From Deltaproteobacteria bacterium (GTDB lineage Bacteria > Desulfobacterota > DSM-4660 > Desulfatiglandales > B25-G16): a DNA stretch of 16,215 nucleotides. The notes beneath the pieces are model-generated. The model did no database searches and was not told the origin of the DNA. It saw only the letters and a list, made by a program, of their open reading frames with translations. The translations under genes and the position numbers were made by a program. Each line of letters opens with the position of its first letter. Position 1 is the stretch's first letter. This document shows, piece after piece, positions 5,824 to 12,999 of this stretch. The stretch spans positions 1 to 16,215 of the forward strand of contig QMLW01000004.1 in assembly GCA_003646935.1 (NCBI GenBank), written 5' to 3'.

Positions 5824-7689
5824 CTGTCCGCTACACTATTATCCAGTTTTCATGTATTACAACACGTCCTTACCGATTATGAAGATCGCCCCGGCCAGAG
5901 GGAGATGGCGGATGAGGTCTTGCGCTGCCTCACGGATAAGAAGAACCTGCTCATTGAGGCGGGCACGGGTATTGGTAAGTCCTTTGCCTACCTTGTACCG
6001 GCGATTCTCTCGCAGGAGAAGACCATTGTATCAACTGCTACGCTGGCACTACAAAGCCAACTGGTGAACAAGGATCTTGTTTTTCTCCAAAAGGAACTGC
6101 CGCAACAGTTCTCATTCGGCATCCTTAAGGGAAAGAACAACTATCTTTGCGTGAAGCGGGAAAGGGAGTTTGCGGAGATAACCAAAGCCTATACGAAATT
6201 TCGTACATGGTTGTCTAAAACCAAAACGGGAGAAAAAGATGAACTTCCATTCATTCCTCAATTTTGGTCAAAAGTCTGTGGTGATTCACAAGACTGTAAC
6301 GGCAGGACGTGTCCCTTTTATGATGGCTGTTTTTACTACCGGCATTACAGGCATCTGTTCAAAAAAGATATCCTGGTGATCAACCATCATCTCCTTATCC
6401 ATGATCTCCTCTCAGAGTTTAATATCCTGCCTTTTCATAAGCAAGTAATCATCGATGAGGCATCCGAGATCGAAGACGTGGTCTCTCACGTCATGGGCAG
6501 CACCATAAGCTATACAAGGGTGGTATGGCTCCTCTATAGATTGAAGGGATTGAAGATACTCGTGGATCCACTTTTTCCCAAGGTTGAATCCTTTTTTAAG
6601 GGAGTGGATATCCCCGCTCAGACGACGTTTCCCATCCCTGTTCACATCATAGGACGGCTGAAGGATTTGAAAAGGTCCCTGGCGCTGGATAAGGTAGTTT
6701 CAACGCTGGAAAAACAGAAGAATTCCGCCTCTGATGAGGAGCTGTGGGACAGGATGGAAACAACCATAGGCTATGTTTCCACGCTCATTGCGGAAATCGA
6801 TGATTTTATCGATCAGGAGGATACGGCCCGAGTATATTACATGACCGGAAACAGCGGCGCGCTGGAGCTGAAGAGCAGTCTTGTAGAAGTTCAGAGCTCC
6901 TTTAAGGAACTGGTAGGCGCCTATGACAGTGTGATTATGACATCAGCCACGATGGCAGCAGGGGGAACGTTTCGCTTTGTAAAACAGAGACTCGGCATCG
7001 AAGATTTTCAAGAGAGGATCATTGGCTCACCCTTTGATTACCAGAAACAGGCGCTCCTCTATATCGATAAGGGCCTGCCGCCGCCTTACCAGAGAAACGA
7101 TCAAGCATTTAAGCAGGAGAGCCTAACGGTAATAGAGGAACTCATCAATGCATCCCATGGCAGGGCATTCGTGCTGTTCACCTCGTACCATCACCTCCAT
7201 TTTGCGGCCACGAATATCAAGCTCCCCTACCCCTTTAAATCACAGGGTGAGATGCCTCCTGCACGGCTCCTTCAATGGTTTAGAGACACTCCTCATTCCG
7301 TGCTCCTGGCAACCGCTACGTTCTGGCAGGGAATTGACATAAAGGGGGAAAAGCTGAGCCTGGTGATTGTTGTAAAACTTCCCTTTAGCTCACCCAGCGA
7401 TCCGGTATACCAGGAACGATGCAGGAGGCTGGGAGACAGGTGGTTCAGCGAGCTCGCCCTCCCATCCGCCATTCTAACCTTGAGGCAGGGGTTCGGGCGG
7501 CTCATCAGAGGACGCAACGACTACGGAGTGAGCGCCATCCTTGACACCCGGCTTGTTACCCATGCATACGGCAAGACCATTGTCTCCTCACTGCCGGAGA
7601 TGGATATTGCCCACAGCGTTGAAGAGGTAAAACGTTTTTATGACTCCATTCCCGTGGAAGCCCAAAATAATGAAAAGGCTGCTCCATAG
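5824..7689 (+). CDS. dinG: DinG-type ATP-dependent DNA helicase (XPD-like, Fe-S)
   Basis: This superfamily 2 helicase has 621 residues from the proposed start. Its motifs in order are: Q-motif-like RPGQ (22-25), Walker A AGTGIGKS (46-53), Fe-S cluster cysteines C109, C158, C163 and C169 (CNGRTCPFYDGC), and Walker B DEAS (211-214, where DEAH is usual). These are followed by MTSATM, ATFWQGIDIKGE and QGFGRLIR (motif VI). DinG/XPD helicases unwind DNA 5'-3' and resolve R-loops and other structures. The first ATG (5905) would cut off the RPGQ segment. Reading upstream in frame to a stop at 5803, the only well-placed initiator is CTG at 5824, with GGAGG (5813-5817) 6 bases ahead. A CTG start is rare but fits both protein and ribosome site. 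The XPF-like nuclease gene follows after 43 bases. Confidence 0.88.
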   Translation: MSATLLSSFHVLQHVLTDYEDRPGQREMADEVLRCLTDKKNLLIEAGTGIGKSFAYLVPAILSQEKTIVSTATLALQSQLVNKDLVFLQKELPQQFSFGILKGKNNYLCVKREREFAEITKAYTKFRTWLSKTKTGEKDELPFIPQFWSKVCGDSQDCNGRTCPFYDGCFYYRHYRHLFKKDILVINHHLLIHDLLSEFNILPFHKQVIIDEASEIEDVVSHVMGSTISYTRVVWLLYRLKGLKILVDPLFPKVESFFKGVDIPAQTTFPIPVHIIGRLKDLKRSLALDKVVSTLEKQKNSASDEELWDRMETTIGYVSTLIAEIDDFIDQEDTARVYYMTGNSGALELKSSLVEVQSSFKELVGAYDSVIMTSATMAAGGTFRFVKQRLGIEDFQERIIGSPFDYQKQALLYIDKGLPPPYQRNDQAFKQESLTVIEELINASHGRAFVLFTSYHHLHFAATNIKLPYPFKSQGEMPPARLLQWFRDTPHSVLLATATFWQGIDIKGEKLSLVIVVKLPFSSPSDPVYQERCRRLGDRWFSELALPSAILTLRQGFGRLIRGRNDYGVSAILDTRLVTHAYGKTIVSSLPEMDIAHSVEEVKRFYDSIPVEAQNNEKAAP

Positions 7690-7732
7690 CAAAAAGGTTA
7701 CTTAAAAAAAGCAACTTAAAAAAGTTATTCTA

Positions 7733-8371
7733 TTGAAGATCAGGGTAGATTACCGCGAGAAGGCTTCCGGCCTCGTCGATTTGCTCGAAAAAGAGGACAT
7801 TTTTGCCGAAGTGAAAAAGGTTCCTTACGGTGATTATGTCATCAATGATTCCATAACGATTGAACGGAAAACGGCGAAAGACTTTCTCGTCTCCATCATT
7901 GACGGGAGGCTATTCAATCAGCTCTCAAACCTAAAGAAACATTGTCGCCGCCCGGTTCTTCTTATCGAGGGTAATCCCTATAAAACAGAACTCAATTTTG
8001 ACCCAATGGCTATCAAGGGAGCCCTACTCTCCGCCCAAGCCGTATGGTATATTCCAGTTATCTTCTCTCGTTCCAAAGAAGACACAAGAGATATTTTACT
8101 CATGATAGGCAGGCAGGATGAAGCCTATATGGATGTCGTGCCCTTACGAGGCGGGTATCGCCCAAAAAGACTAAAGTCAAAGCAATTATATCTGTTGCAG
8201 GGATTGCCACAGATTGGGCCCCTGCTGGCCAAGAGGTTGATAGAACATTTTCGATCTGTTTCTCATGTAATGAATGCATCAGTCAAGGAACTCACAGAGG
8301 TGGATGGAATAGGAAAGGTTTCTGCGGAGAAGATCAGAGAGGTACTGGATGAAAAATTTATCTTCGGTTAG
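7733..8371 (+). CDS. XPF/ERCC4-type structure-specific nuclease
   Basis: This 212-residue protein combines an ERCC4 nuclease domain (about 1-135) with a C-terminal tandem helix-hairpin-helix domain (about 150-210: LPQIGPLLAKRL, then VDGIGKVSAEKI). Catalytic residues of the XPF/Mus81 family are visible: D6-x-R8-E9 (VDYRE), G33-D34 and E44-R45-K46-xxx-D50 (IERKTAKD). XPF-family nucleases cut branched DNA near the duplex junction. This short form without a helicase domain resembles crenarchaeal XPF. It lies downstream of the XPD-like DinG helicase on the same strand and could share its transcript. The start is TTG (or ATT two codons upstream) without a good ribosome site, so translation may depend on coupling or be weak. 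The last codons and the stop lie within the terminator stem. Confidence 0.85.
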   Translation: MKIRVDYREKASGLVDLLEKEDIFAEVKKVPYGDYVINDSITIERKTAKDFLVSIIDGRLFNQLSNLKKHCRRPVLLIEGNPYKTELNFDPMAIKGALLSAQAVWYIPVIFSRSKEDTRDILLMIGRQDEAYMDVVPLRGGYRPKRLKSKQLYLLQGLPQIGPLLAKRLIEHFRSVSHVMNASVKELTEVDGIGKVSAEKIREVLDEKFIFG

Positions 8372-8399
8372 GGCCTATCTATGCCCTAACCGAAGATAA
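8358..8399. terminator. Bidirectional terminator between the ERCC4 nuclease gene and folD
   Basis: Bases 8358-8374 pair perfectly with 8383-8399 (17 bp) around an 8-base loop, CTATCTAT. Read on the minus strand the stem is followed by ATTTTTC, a good T tract, so it should terminate the folD transcript efficiently. On the plus strand there is no T tract. The left arm includes the last four codons and the TAG stop of the nuclease gene. Confidence 0.85.
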
Positions 8400-8413
8400 G
8401 GAACTATACGATT

Positions 8414-9322
8414 CTACGCGATTCCCAGATGAAACTTGAGGGAATTAAGGGTGTTTCTCATCAGCATGGTGATGGTCATGGGTCCCACACCGCCCGGTAC
8501 CGGCGTAATGGCGCCGGCTATCTCCTTTGCCGCATCGAAGTCCACGTCGCCCTTGAGAATGGCGATCTTCTTGCCGGTCTTCTCGCTTATCTTCTCGCCA
8601 ACCCTGTTTACCCCCACATCAATGACGCACGCACCGGGCTTTATCCACTCCGGTTTCACCAGCCCCGGCACGCCGGCGGCAACGATCAGGATATCGGCCC
8701 TTTTGCAGTGGAAGGCCAGGTCCTTTGTCCTGGTGTGGGCCACGGTCACGGTTGCATTCGCACCCGGTGCCTTTTGCAGTAATATATTAGCAATGGGTTT
8801 TCCCACGATGTTGGACCTGCCGACCACCACTACCTCGGCTCCCTCAATTTCCACGCCTGCCCTGACGATCAGCTCCTGAATGCCGGCAGGAGTGCAGGGA
8901 AGGAATTTAACCTCACCCCCGCCTATCATCAGCCTTCCCACGTTGACCGGATGGAATCCATCCACGTCCTTATCGGGATCGATGGCGTTGAGCACCTTCT
9001 TTTCATCGATGTGTTTCGGCAGCGGCAGCTGCACCAGGATGCCGTGAATGGTGTCATCCTTGTTGTACTTGTCTACCAGGGCAAGCAGATCCTCCTCAGT
9101 GATATCATCAGGCTGATTGTCCTGTATCTCTTTGTATCCGAGACCCTGGGCGGTCTTAATCTTTGCCGTCACATACGAAATCGATGCAGGGTTCTTTCCC
9201 ACGAGAATGGTCACCAGACCAGGCACCACACCGTGCTCCTCCTTGATCTTGTCAACCTCCTCCTTCAGCTCTTCCAGGATCATATCCCTGATCTCCGTTC
9301 CCTTGATAATCTTTGCGGTCAT
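8414..9322 (-). CDS. folD: Bifunctional methylene-THF dehydrogenase / methenyl-THF cyclohydrolase
   Basis: This 302-residue cytosolic enzyme interconverts 5,10-methylene-, 5,10-methenyl- and 10-formyl-tetrahydrofolate for purine and formyl-Met synthesis, or for C1 fixation in anaerobes. Family landmarks are all present: Y50 and catalytic K54 (SYVTAK), Q98 (LVQLPLP), D121 (DVDGFHPVN), the PCTPAGI segment, the nucleotide-binding VVGRSNIVGKP, GDVDF and the C-terminal ITPVPGGVGPMTI. Residue positions coincide with those of the Escherichia coli enzyme. The ATG is preceded by AAAGGGGG about 7 bases upstream. It is transcribed alone, ends at a strong terminator, and is divergent from toxin-antitoxin module 2. 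Confidence 0.97.
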   Translation of the reverse strand: MTAKIIKGTEIRDMILEELKEEVDKIKEEHGVVPGLVTILVGKNPASISYVTAKIKTAQGLGYKEIQDNQPDDITEEDLLALVDKYNKDDTIHGILVQLPLPKHIDEKKVLNAIDPDKDVDGFHPVNVGRLMIGGGEVKFLPCTPAGIQELIVRAGVEIEGAEVVVVGRSNIVGKPIANILLQKAPGANATVTVAHTRTKDLAFHCKRADILIVAAGVPGLVKPEWIKPGACVIDVGVNRVGEKISEKTGKKIAILKGDVDFDAAKEIAGAITPVPGGVGPMTITMLMRNTLNSLKFHLGIA

Positions 9323-9454
9323 CTTTTAACCCCCTTTCTTTGTATAAACGGCCTCAATACGTTCCTTACTTTTACCAAGATTTATTTGAGAAGCTCGATA
9401 CCACAAAAGCCCTTAAATAGCAAACCATAAAATGAATACGCCTTTTCAAATACC

Positions 9455-9489
9455 TTGACAAAACTCTCTAATCAGACTAGTCTGACTAG
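9455..9489 (+). promoter_or_regulatory. Promoter and overlapping operator of toxin-antitoxin module 2
   Basis: TTGACA (9455-9460) is followed after 17 bases by TAGTCT (9478-9483), a weak -10. The -10 lies inside the perfect 14-bp palindrome TCAGACTAGTCTGA (9472-9485). A second dyad, CTAGTC-T-GACTAG (9477-9489), overlaps it. The segment AGTCTGACTA (9479-9488) is identical to one in the module 1 operator. Binding of the antitoxin-toxin complex here would block the promoter directly. Confidence 0.7.
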
Positions 9490-9520
9490 ATAAATCATAA
9501 AAGAAGATACAGGAGGTATC

Positions 9521-9772
9521 ATGAAAACCATCTGGAAACTTCAAGATGCAAAGAGCCAATTTAGTAAGGTCGTTGAAGAGGCCTTGCACAAAGGCCCTCA
9601 ATACGTAACCCGCAGGGGAATAGAAGCTGTGGTGATCATATCCACCAAAGAATACGAGGAGCTGACCAGCCACAAACCAAGTTTTAAGGACTTTCTGCTC
9701 AGTTGCCCCAAACTGGAGGAAGGATTTGAATTTGAGCGACAAAAAGATTACCCAAGAGATATAGCTTTATGA
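9521..9772 (+). CDS. Phd/YefM-family antitoxin (module 2)
   Basis: This 83-residue antitoxin begins with the Phd/YefM fold (WKLQDAKSQFSKVVEEAL, then PQYVTRRGIEAVVIIS and KEYEEL), which dimerises and binds the operator. The charged C-terminal tail (EFERQKDYPRDIAL) is the usual toxin-binding end of antitoxins that partner FitB-type PIN proteins. The ATG has AGGAGG 4 bases ahead. Its stop overlaps the toxin start (ATGA), giving translational coupling. The promoter-overlapping palindromes just upstream suggest autorepression. Confidence 0.9.
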   Translation: MKTIWKLQDAKSQFSKVVEEALHKGPQYVTRRGIEAVVIISTKEYEELTSHKPSFKDFLLSCPKLEEGFEFERQKDYPRDIAL

Positions 9773-10212
9773 AATATCTATTGGACACGTGCGTTATTTC
9801 GGAGATAGCCAAACCTGTCCCTGACGGCAAGGTTATGGACTGGTTGCATGCAACACCTTCAGAACTATTGCTTTTGAGTGTCATTACCATCGGCGAAATA
9901 CGAAAAGGGTTGACCAAGTTGCCGGACTCCAAGAAAAAGCAAGGCTTGACGGTCTGGCTGAGCACATTACTAAAAGACTACCAAGCAAGAATATTGCCGA
10001 TTGATTTGGCGGTTGCAGACAATTGGGGACTCATTCAAGGAAAAGCGGAAATGGCAGGAACTCCCATCTCCTCTATTGACGGACTCATTGCCGCAACAGC
10101 GTATACCCATAATTTGATAATTGTAACCAGGAATGAAGGTGATTACAGTGCAGCTCGAGTCCCTATCATGAATCCATGGAGTGAACAAGGAGATACCCGA
10201 TCGGAGGACTAA
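9769..10212 (+). CDS. FitB/VapC-type PIN-domain toxin (module 2)
   Basis: This 147-residue PIN-domain ribonuclease has active-site residues D6 (YLLDTCVISE), E43 (IGEIRKG), D104 (SSIDGLIAATA) and the TRNEGDY segment with N122 and D125, which is diagnostic of the FitB-like branch. The core looks complete. After about residue 132 there is a short tail of polar residues. The last codons contain the GGAGG that serves the SAM hydroxide adenosyltransferase gene starting two bases past this stop, so the two are probably co-transcribed. Confidence 0.9.
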   Translation: MKYLLDTCVISEIAKPVPDGKVMDWLHATPSELLLLSVITIGEIRKGLTKLPDSKKKQGLTVWLSTLLKDYQARILPIDLAVADNWGLIQGKAEMAGTPISSIDGLIAATAYTHNLIIVTRNEGDYSAARVPIMNPWSEQGDTRSED

Positions 10213-10214
10213 CG

Positions 10215-11018
10215 TTGAAACCATCTGAAATCATTACACTTACCACGGACTTTGGCCAACGAGATCCCTACGTGGCCATGATGAAAGGGGTCATCCTCTC
10301 GATCAATCCACGTGCACGGATCGTGGACATAACCCACGATATTCGGGCAGGATCGATTCAGGAGGGAAGCACGATCATCGCCGAGGCATACCCCTTCTTC
10401 CCCTCGGGCAGCGTCCATGTGGGTGTGATCGATCCGGGGGTTGGGGGAAAGAGACGGCCGATAGCCGTGGCTGCGGACGGCCATTTCTTTGTAGGCCCTG
10501 ACAACGGCCTTTTCTGGCCGGTAGTAGCAGCGCACCCGCAGAGCCACGTAATTCATCTAACCGAGAAATCTTACTGGATGGATATCATCAGCGCCACGTT
10601 TCACGGCAGGGACATCTTCGCGCCCGTGGCAAGCCACCTCTCCTGTGGGATCGATCCTAACCTCATGGGCGAGAAGGTCGATAATCCGGTTGTCCTTACC
10701 TCACCTCGTGCATGGAGGGAGCAGGACCAGTTCGTCGGAGAGGTGATACGGGTCGATGGTTTCGGGAACCTGATCACCAATATCACCGTGGAAGAGCTGG
10801 CCGAATTTCGCGCCTCAGAAGGCCCTATCATTACTATCGGGGGTCTGGCTTTAAAGGGGATCCGTACTACTTACAGCGATGTAGGCGAAGGCGAAGCCCT
10901 GGCGCTGATAGGCAGTTCCAACCTGCTTGAGATCGCTGTGAATAGAGGCAGCGCAAGGACGGAGCTCGGTGATGACTGCGGGATCGGCGCGAAGGTAATC
11001 GTACGTTTCGAAGACTGA
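10215..11018 (+). CDS. SAM hydroxide adenosyltransferase (DUF62, SAM hydrolase)
   Basis: This 267-residue protein belongs to the fluorinase/chlorinase-related family, whose common members hydrolyse S-adenosylmethionine to adenosine and methionine. The expected Asp-Arg-His set is present: D73 (VIDPGVG), R80 (GKRRP) and H130 (TFHGRDIF). The N-terminal TTDFGQRDPYV, the PDNGLF segment and the C-terminal SNLLEIAVNRGSA complete the two domains. The substrate-trapping residues of true fluorinases were not examined. The cellular role of this family is still unclear; SAM turnover is inferred. The start is TTG with GGAGG 7 bases ahead, located inside the toxin gene upstream. It has no promoter of its own that I can see, so it appears to depend on the toxin-antitoxin transcript. 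Confidence 0.92.
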   Translation: MKPSEIITLTTDFGQRDPYVAMMKGVILSINPRARIVDITHDIRAGSIQEGSTIIAEAYPFFPSGSVHVGVIDPGVGGKRRPIAVAADGHFFVGPDNGLFWPVVAAHPQSHVIHLTEKSYWMDIISATFHGRDIFAPVASHLSCGIDPNLMGEKVDNPVVLTSPRAWREQDQFVGEVIRVDGFGNLITNITVEELAEFRASEGPIITIGGLALKGIRTTYSDVGEGEALALIGSSNLLEIAVNRGSARTELGDDCGIGAKVIVRFED

Positions 11019-11067
11019 GCAAATAATAACCATAATCGATTCATGCAATTCGCATTAGAAGGGAAAT

Positions 11068-11135
11068 GAGCATAGCGCAGAGGGCAAAGCGCATAGCGTT
11101 TCTACGCTTTGCTCTATGCCCCTTGCTCCATGCGC
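11068..11135. repeat. Long imperfect hairpin of repetitive sequence between convergent genes
   Basis: Bases 11068-11098 pair with 11105-11135 across a 6-base loop; 22 of 31 positions match. Each arm is itself built of short GCATAGCGCA / AAAGCGCAT-like units. It lies between the convergent SAM hydroxide adenosyltransferase and nucleotide-sugar dehydrogenase genes and has no T tract. It resembles REP-like intergenic elements and may act as a weak bidirectional terminator or RNA-stabilising stem. Confidence 0.65.
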
Positions 11136-11156
11136 AACTGGGGCGAAGCCGCGAGC

Positions 11157-12788
11157 CTATAGTTTCCTGACCTTCTCCTTTATCCTCTGGATGTGTCCCC
11201 TGCCCAATCCCTTGACCTCGCAGCCAAGCTCGAATAAGCGCTCGATCTTCCTGTCATCCAGGATCCCGAAGCAGTCAACTACGGCGATGGGGTCTCCCGC
11301 CATCGCCACGATATCATCCGGATCAAGTGAGAGGTATTCACGGTGGCGCACCGCCAGAACCACAGCATCAGTATCCTTCAGCGCCTCTGCCATGGTGGGT
11401 GACATCCTCAGCTCACTCAGCTGTTCCTGACCTCTAAAAAACCGGGCCCTGCTCTCCCCGATTGCGGGATAGGAATCCTGGTTTTCGAACTCCCACCAGT
11501 GCTCCACGTAAGGATCATGGACCTTGATCTCCGCGCCCATTTCCGCGAGCTTCCTCACGATCAGCTCTGAACCGCTATACCTGGTATCGCCCACATCCTC
11601 CCTGTAGGATGCCCCCAGAATCGCGATCTGGGAGGCCGCCACAATCTTGCCCATGTTCCGAAGGGCGTCCCTTACGAGCTGGGCCGCGTGCAGTGCCCTG
11701 GTGTCGTTGATGTTGATTGCCTGAGGGGTAACCGTGAAGATATCCCCTTCAAAGCCCAGTAGGTGCTTGTAGGCCCATAGGCCCAGGCCGCCGTCCTTTG
11801 GCAAGCAGTATCCACCGATCCCGGGTCCGGGGAATATGATGTTGCTGTGGGTGGGCCTTTGCTTGATAGCATTGAGCACCTTGATCAGGTCGACGCCATT
11901 GGTTTCGGCAAAGTGACTCCACTCATCCAGGAATGCGAGTATGGTAGCCCTGTAGCTATTTTCCACGATCTTGCACGTCTCGCTCTCAATGGGCCTCTCA
12001 AGAACAGTGAGCGGGTAGTTCTTCACGTCGATGACATCGTTTAAAAACGCAACCACCCTCTGTTCGCTCTCCTTATTTATGCCGCTACAGACACGCCAGA
12101 AATTCCGTATCGATTTCACGTACTCTCGCCCCGGCATCACCCTCTCAAAGGAGTGCGCCAGAAGTGGCTCCTCTTCGATTGCCCTCTTTTTAAAGGCCTT
12201 CTTTATGATCGGATAGGCGATATACTCCGTTGTGCCCGGAGGAACCGTTGTCTCGATGATGACCAGGCAGCTCGGCTCGATGAGCTCGCCGATAATCTTG
12301 AAGCTCTCCTCAATGGCGCCCATCTCCACATAACCGCTGTGAAGATTCCCAAGCTCCTCCTTCACGAAGTCACACTGTACGTCGAGGACGAGCACATCGG
12401 CGAGTTTCAACGCGTCATAGGAGTACGTGGCCATAAGGGTCCCTTTCTCCAACACGCATCGCTCAATCAATTCCTCCACGGCGGGATCCTCCGCCTTGAC
12501 CGGTGATATGCCCTTATTGAACAGGGGAATCTTCCAGTAGCTCCTCGTGCTCGGCCTCTGCATGCCGATCACGAATTTCCTCGGCTCCCTGCTATCCGCA
12601 TCCACGCTATCCGCAACCACCGCGGCCATCACCGCACCAACAAAGCCCAGTCCCATCACGACCACGATCTCTCGTCCCTTTTCTCTCTGCTCTTCTACAG
12701 CCCTCGAAAGCCTCTCGTGCTCTCTCGCGTATTCATCTTCGGTGGGAAGCGCGAACTTCTCCCCATCCGGGCTGATTGAATAGTCCAT
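11157..12788 (-). CDS. UDP/GDP-type nucleotide-sugar dehydrogenase
   Basis: This NAD-dependent four-electron dehydrogenase oxidises the C6 hydroxyl of a nucleotide sugar (UDP-glucose, UDP-HexNAc or GDP-mannose class) to a uronic acid for envelope polysaccharide. Motifs: Rossmann GLGFVG (46-51), [10 protein letters not shown] (179-188), K273/N277/R280 (CKIVENSYR), the catalytic loop [12 protein letters not shown] with C328, and a C-terminal UDP-binding domain with [14 protein letters not shown]. At 543 residues it is about 100 longer than usual. The excess is a charged N-terminal extension of about 40 residues before the Rossmann fold and an insert rich in acidic and aromatic residues near residues 425-460. 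The exact sugar cannot be read from the sequence. The ATG has AAGGAG (12794-12799) 5 bases ahead. It is the last gene after the thioesterase and the adk remnant. Confidence 0.9.
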   Translation of the reverse strand: MDYSISPDGEKFALPTEDEYAREHERLSRAVEEQREKGREIVVVMGLGFVGAVMAAVVADSVDADSREPRKFVIGMQRPSTRSYWKIPLFNKGISPVKAEDPAVEELIERCVLEKGTLMATYSYDALKLADVLVLDVQCDFVKEELGNLHSGYVEMGAIEESFKIIGELIEPSCLVIIETTVPPGTTEYIAYPIIKKAFKKRAIEEEPLLAHSFERVMPGREYVKSIRNFWRVCSGINKESEQRVVAFLNDVIDVKNYPLTVLERPIESETCKIVENSYRATILAFLDEWSHFAETNGVDLIKVLNAIKQRPTHSNIIFPGPGIGGYCLPKDGGLGLWAYKHLLGFEGDIFTVTPQAININDTRALHAAQLVRDALRNMGKIVAASQIAILGASYREDVGDTRYSGSELIVRKLAEMGAEIKVHDPYVEHWWEFENQDSYPAIGESRARFFRGQEQLSELRMSPTMAEALKDTDAVVLAVRHREYLSLDPDDIVAMAGDPIAVVDCFGILDDRKIERLFELGCEVKGLGRGHIQRIKEKVRKL

Positions 12789-12812
12789 AATGGCTCCTTG
12801 CTTCAGTGCCCT

Positions 12813-12996
12813 TTAGCTTACCTTGCTCAATTTCCCCAGCAGTTCCTCTGTTACTTCCTCCACGCTGCCCCTGCCATCTACTTCCACTACGGAATATCAC
12901 GCCTGTTTCGATATGAGCTACGTGGTACCGCTCCCTTATCTTCGCCCCTTGGGTGCCCTTTCCGCTTCCGTTTGGCCCGAACAAAAGGATATTCAT
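12813..12996 (-). pseudogene. adk: Adenylate kinase remnant with large internal deletion
   Basis: The first 36 codons encode an intact adenylate kinase start: P-loop GPNGSGKGT at residues 7-15, then the AMP-site segment [10 protein letters not shown]. Immediately after this the correct reading jumps to another frame. There [18 protein letters not shown] and a further few residues, ending at TAA (12815-12813), look like the C-terminus of the same enzyme. About 150 central residues, including the LID and most of the CORE, are absent, and the two ends are out of frame. Read straight on, the N-terminal frame gives an 87-residue product overlapping the next gene, with no family resemblance after residue 36. 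The start lies 3 bases after the thioesterase stop. A working adk must exist elsewhere, or else this is an assembly error. Confidence 0.75.
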
Positions 12997-12999
12997 GGC

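Noticed and set aside
8429..8879. Two plus-strand open frames of 117 and 147 codons
   Set aside because: Both are shadows antisense to folD, whose protein is unmistakable.
12153..12506. 117-codon plus-strand open frame
   Set aside because: Antisense to the nucleotide-sugar dehydrogenase, with no recognisable domain.
12733..12996. 87-residue protein read straight through the adk start
   Set aside because: After residue 36 the frame gives low-complexity Gly/Arg sequence and overlaps the dehydrogenase start; the adk C-terminus is in another frame.
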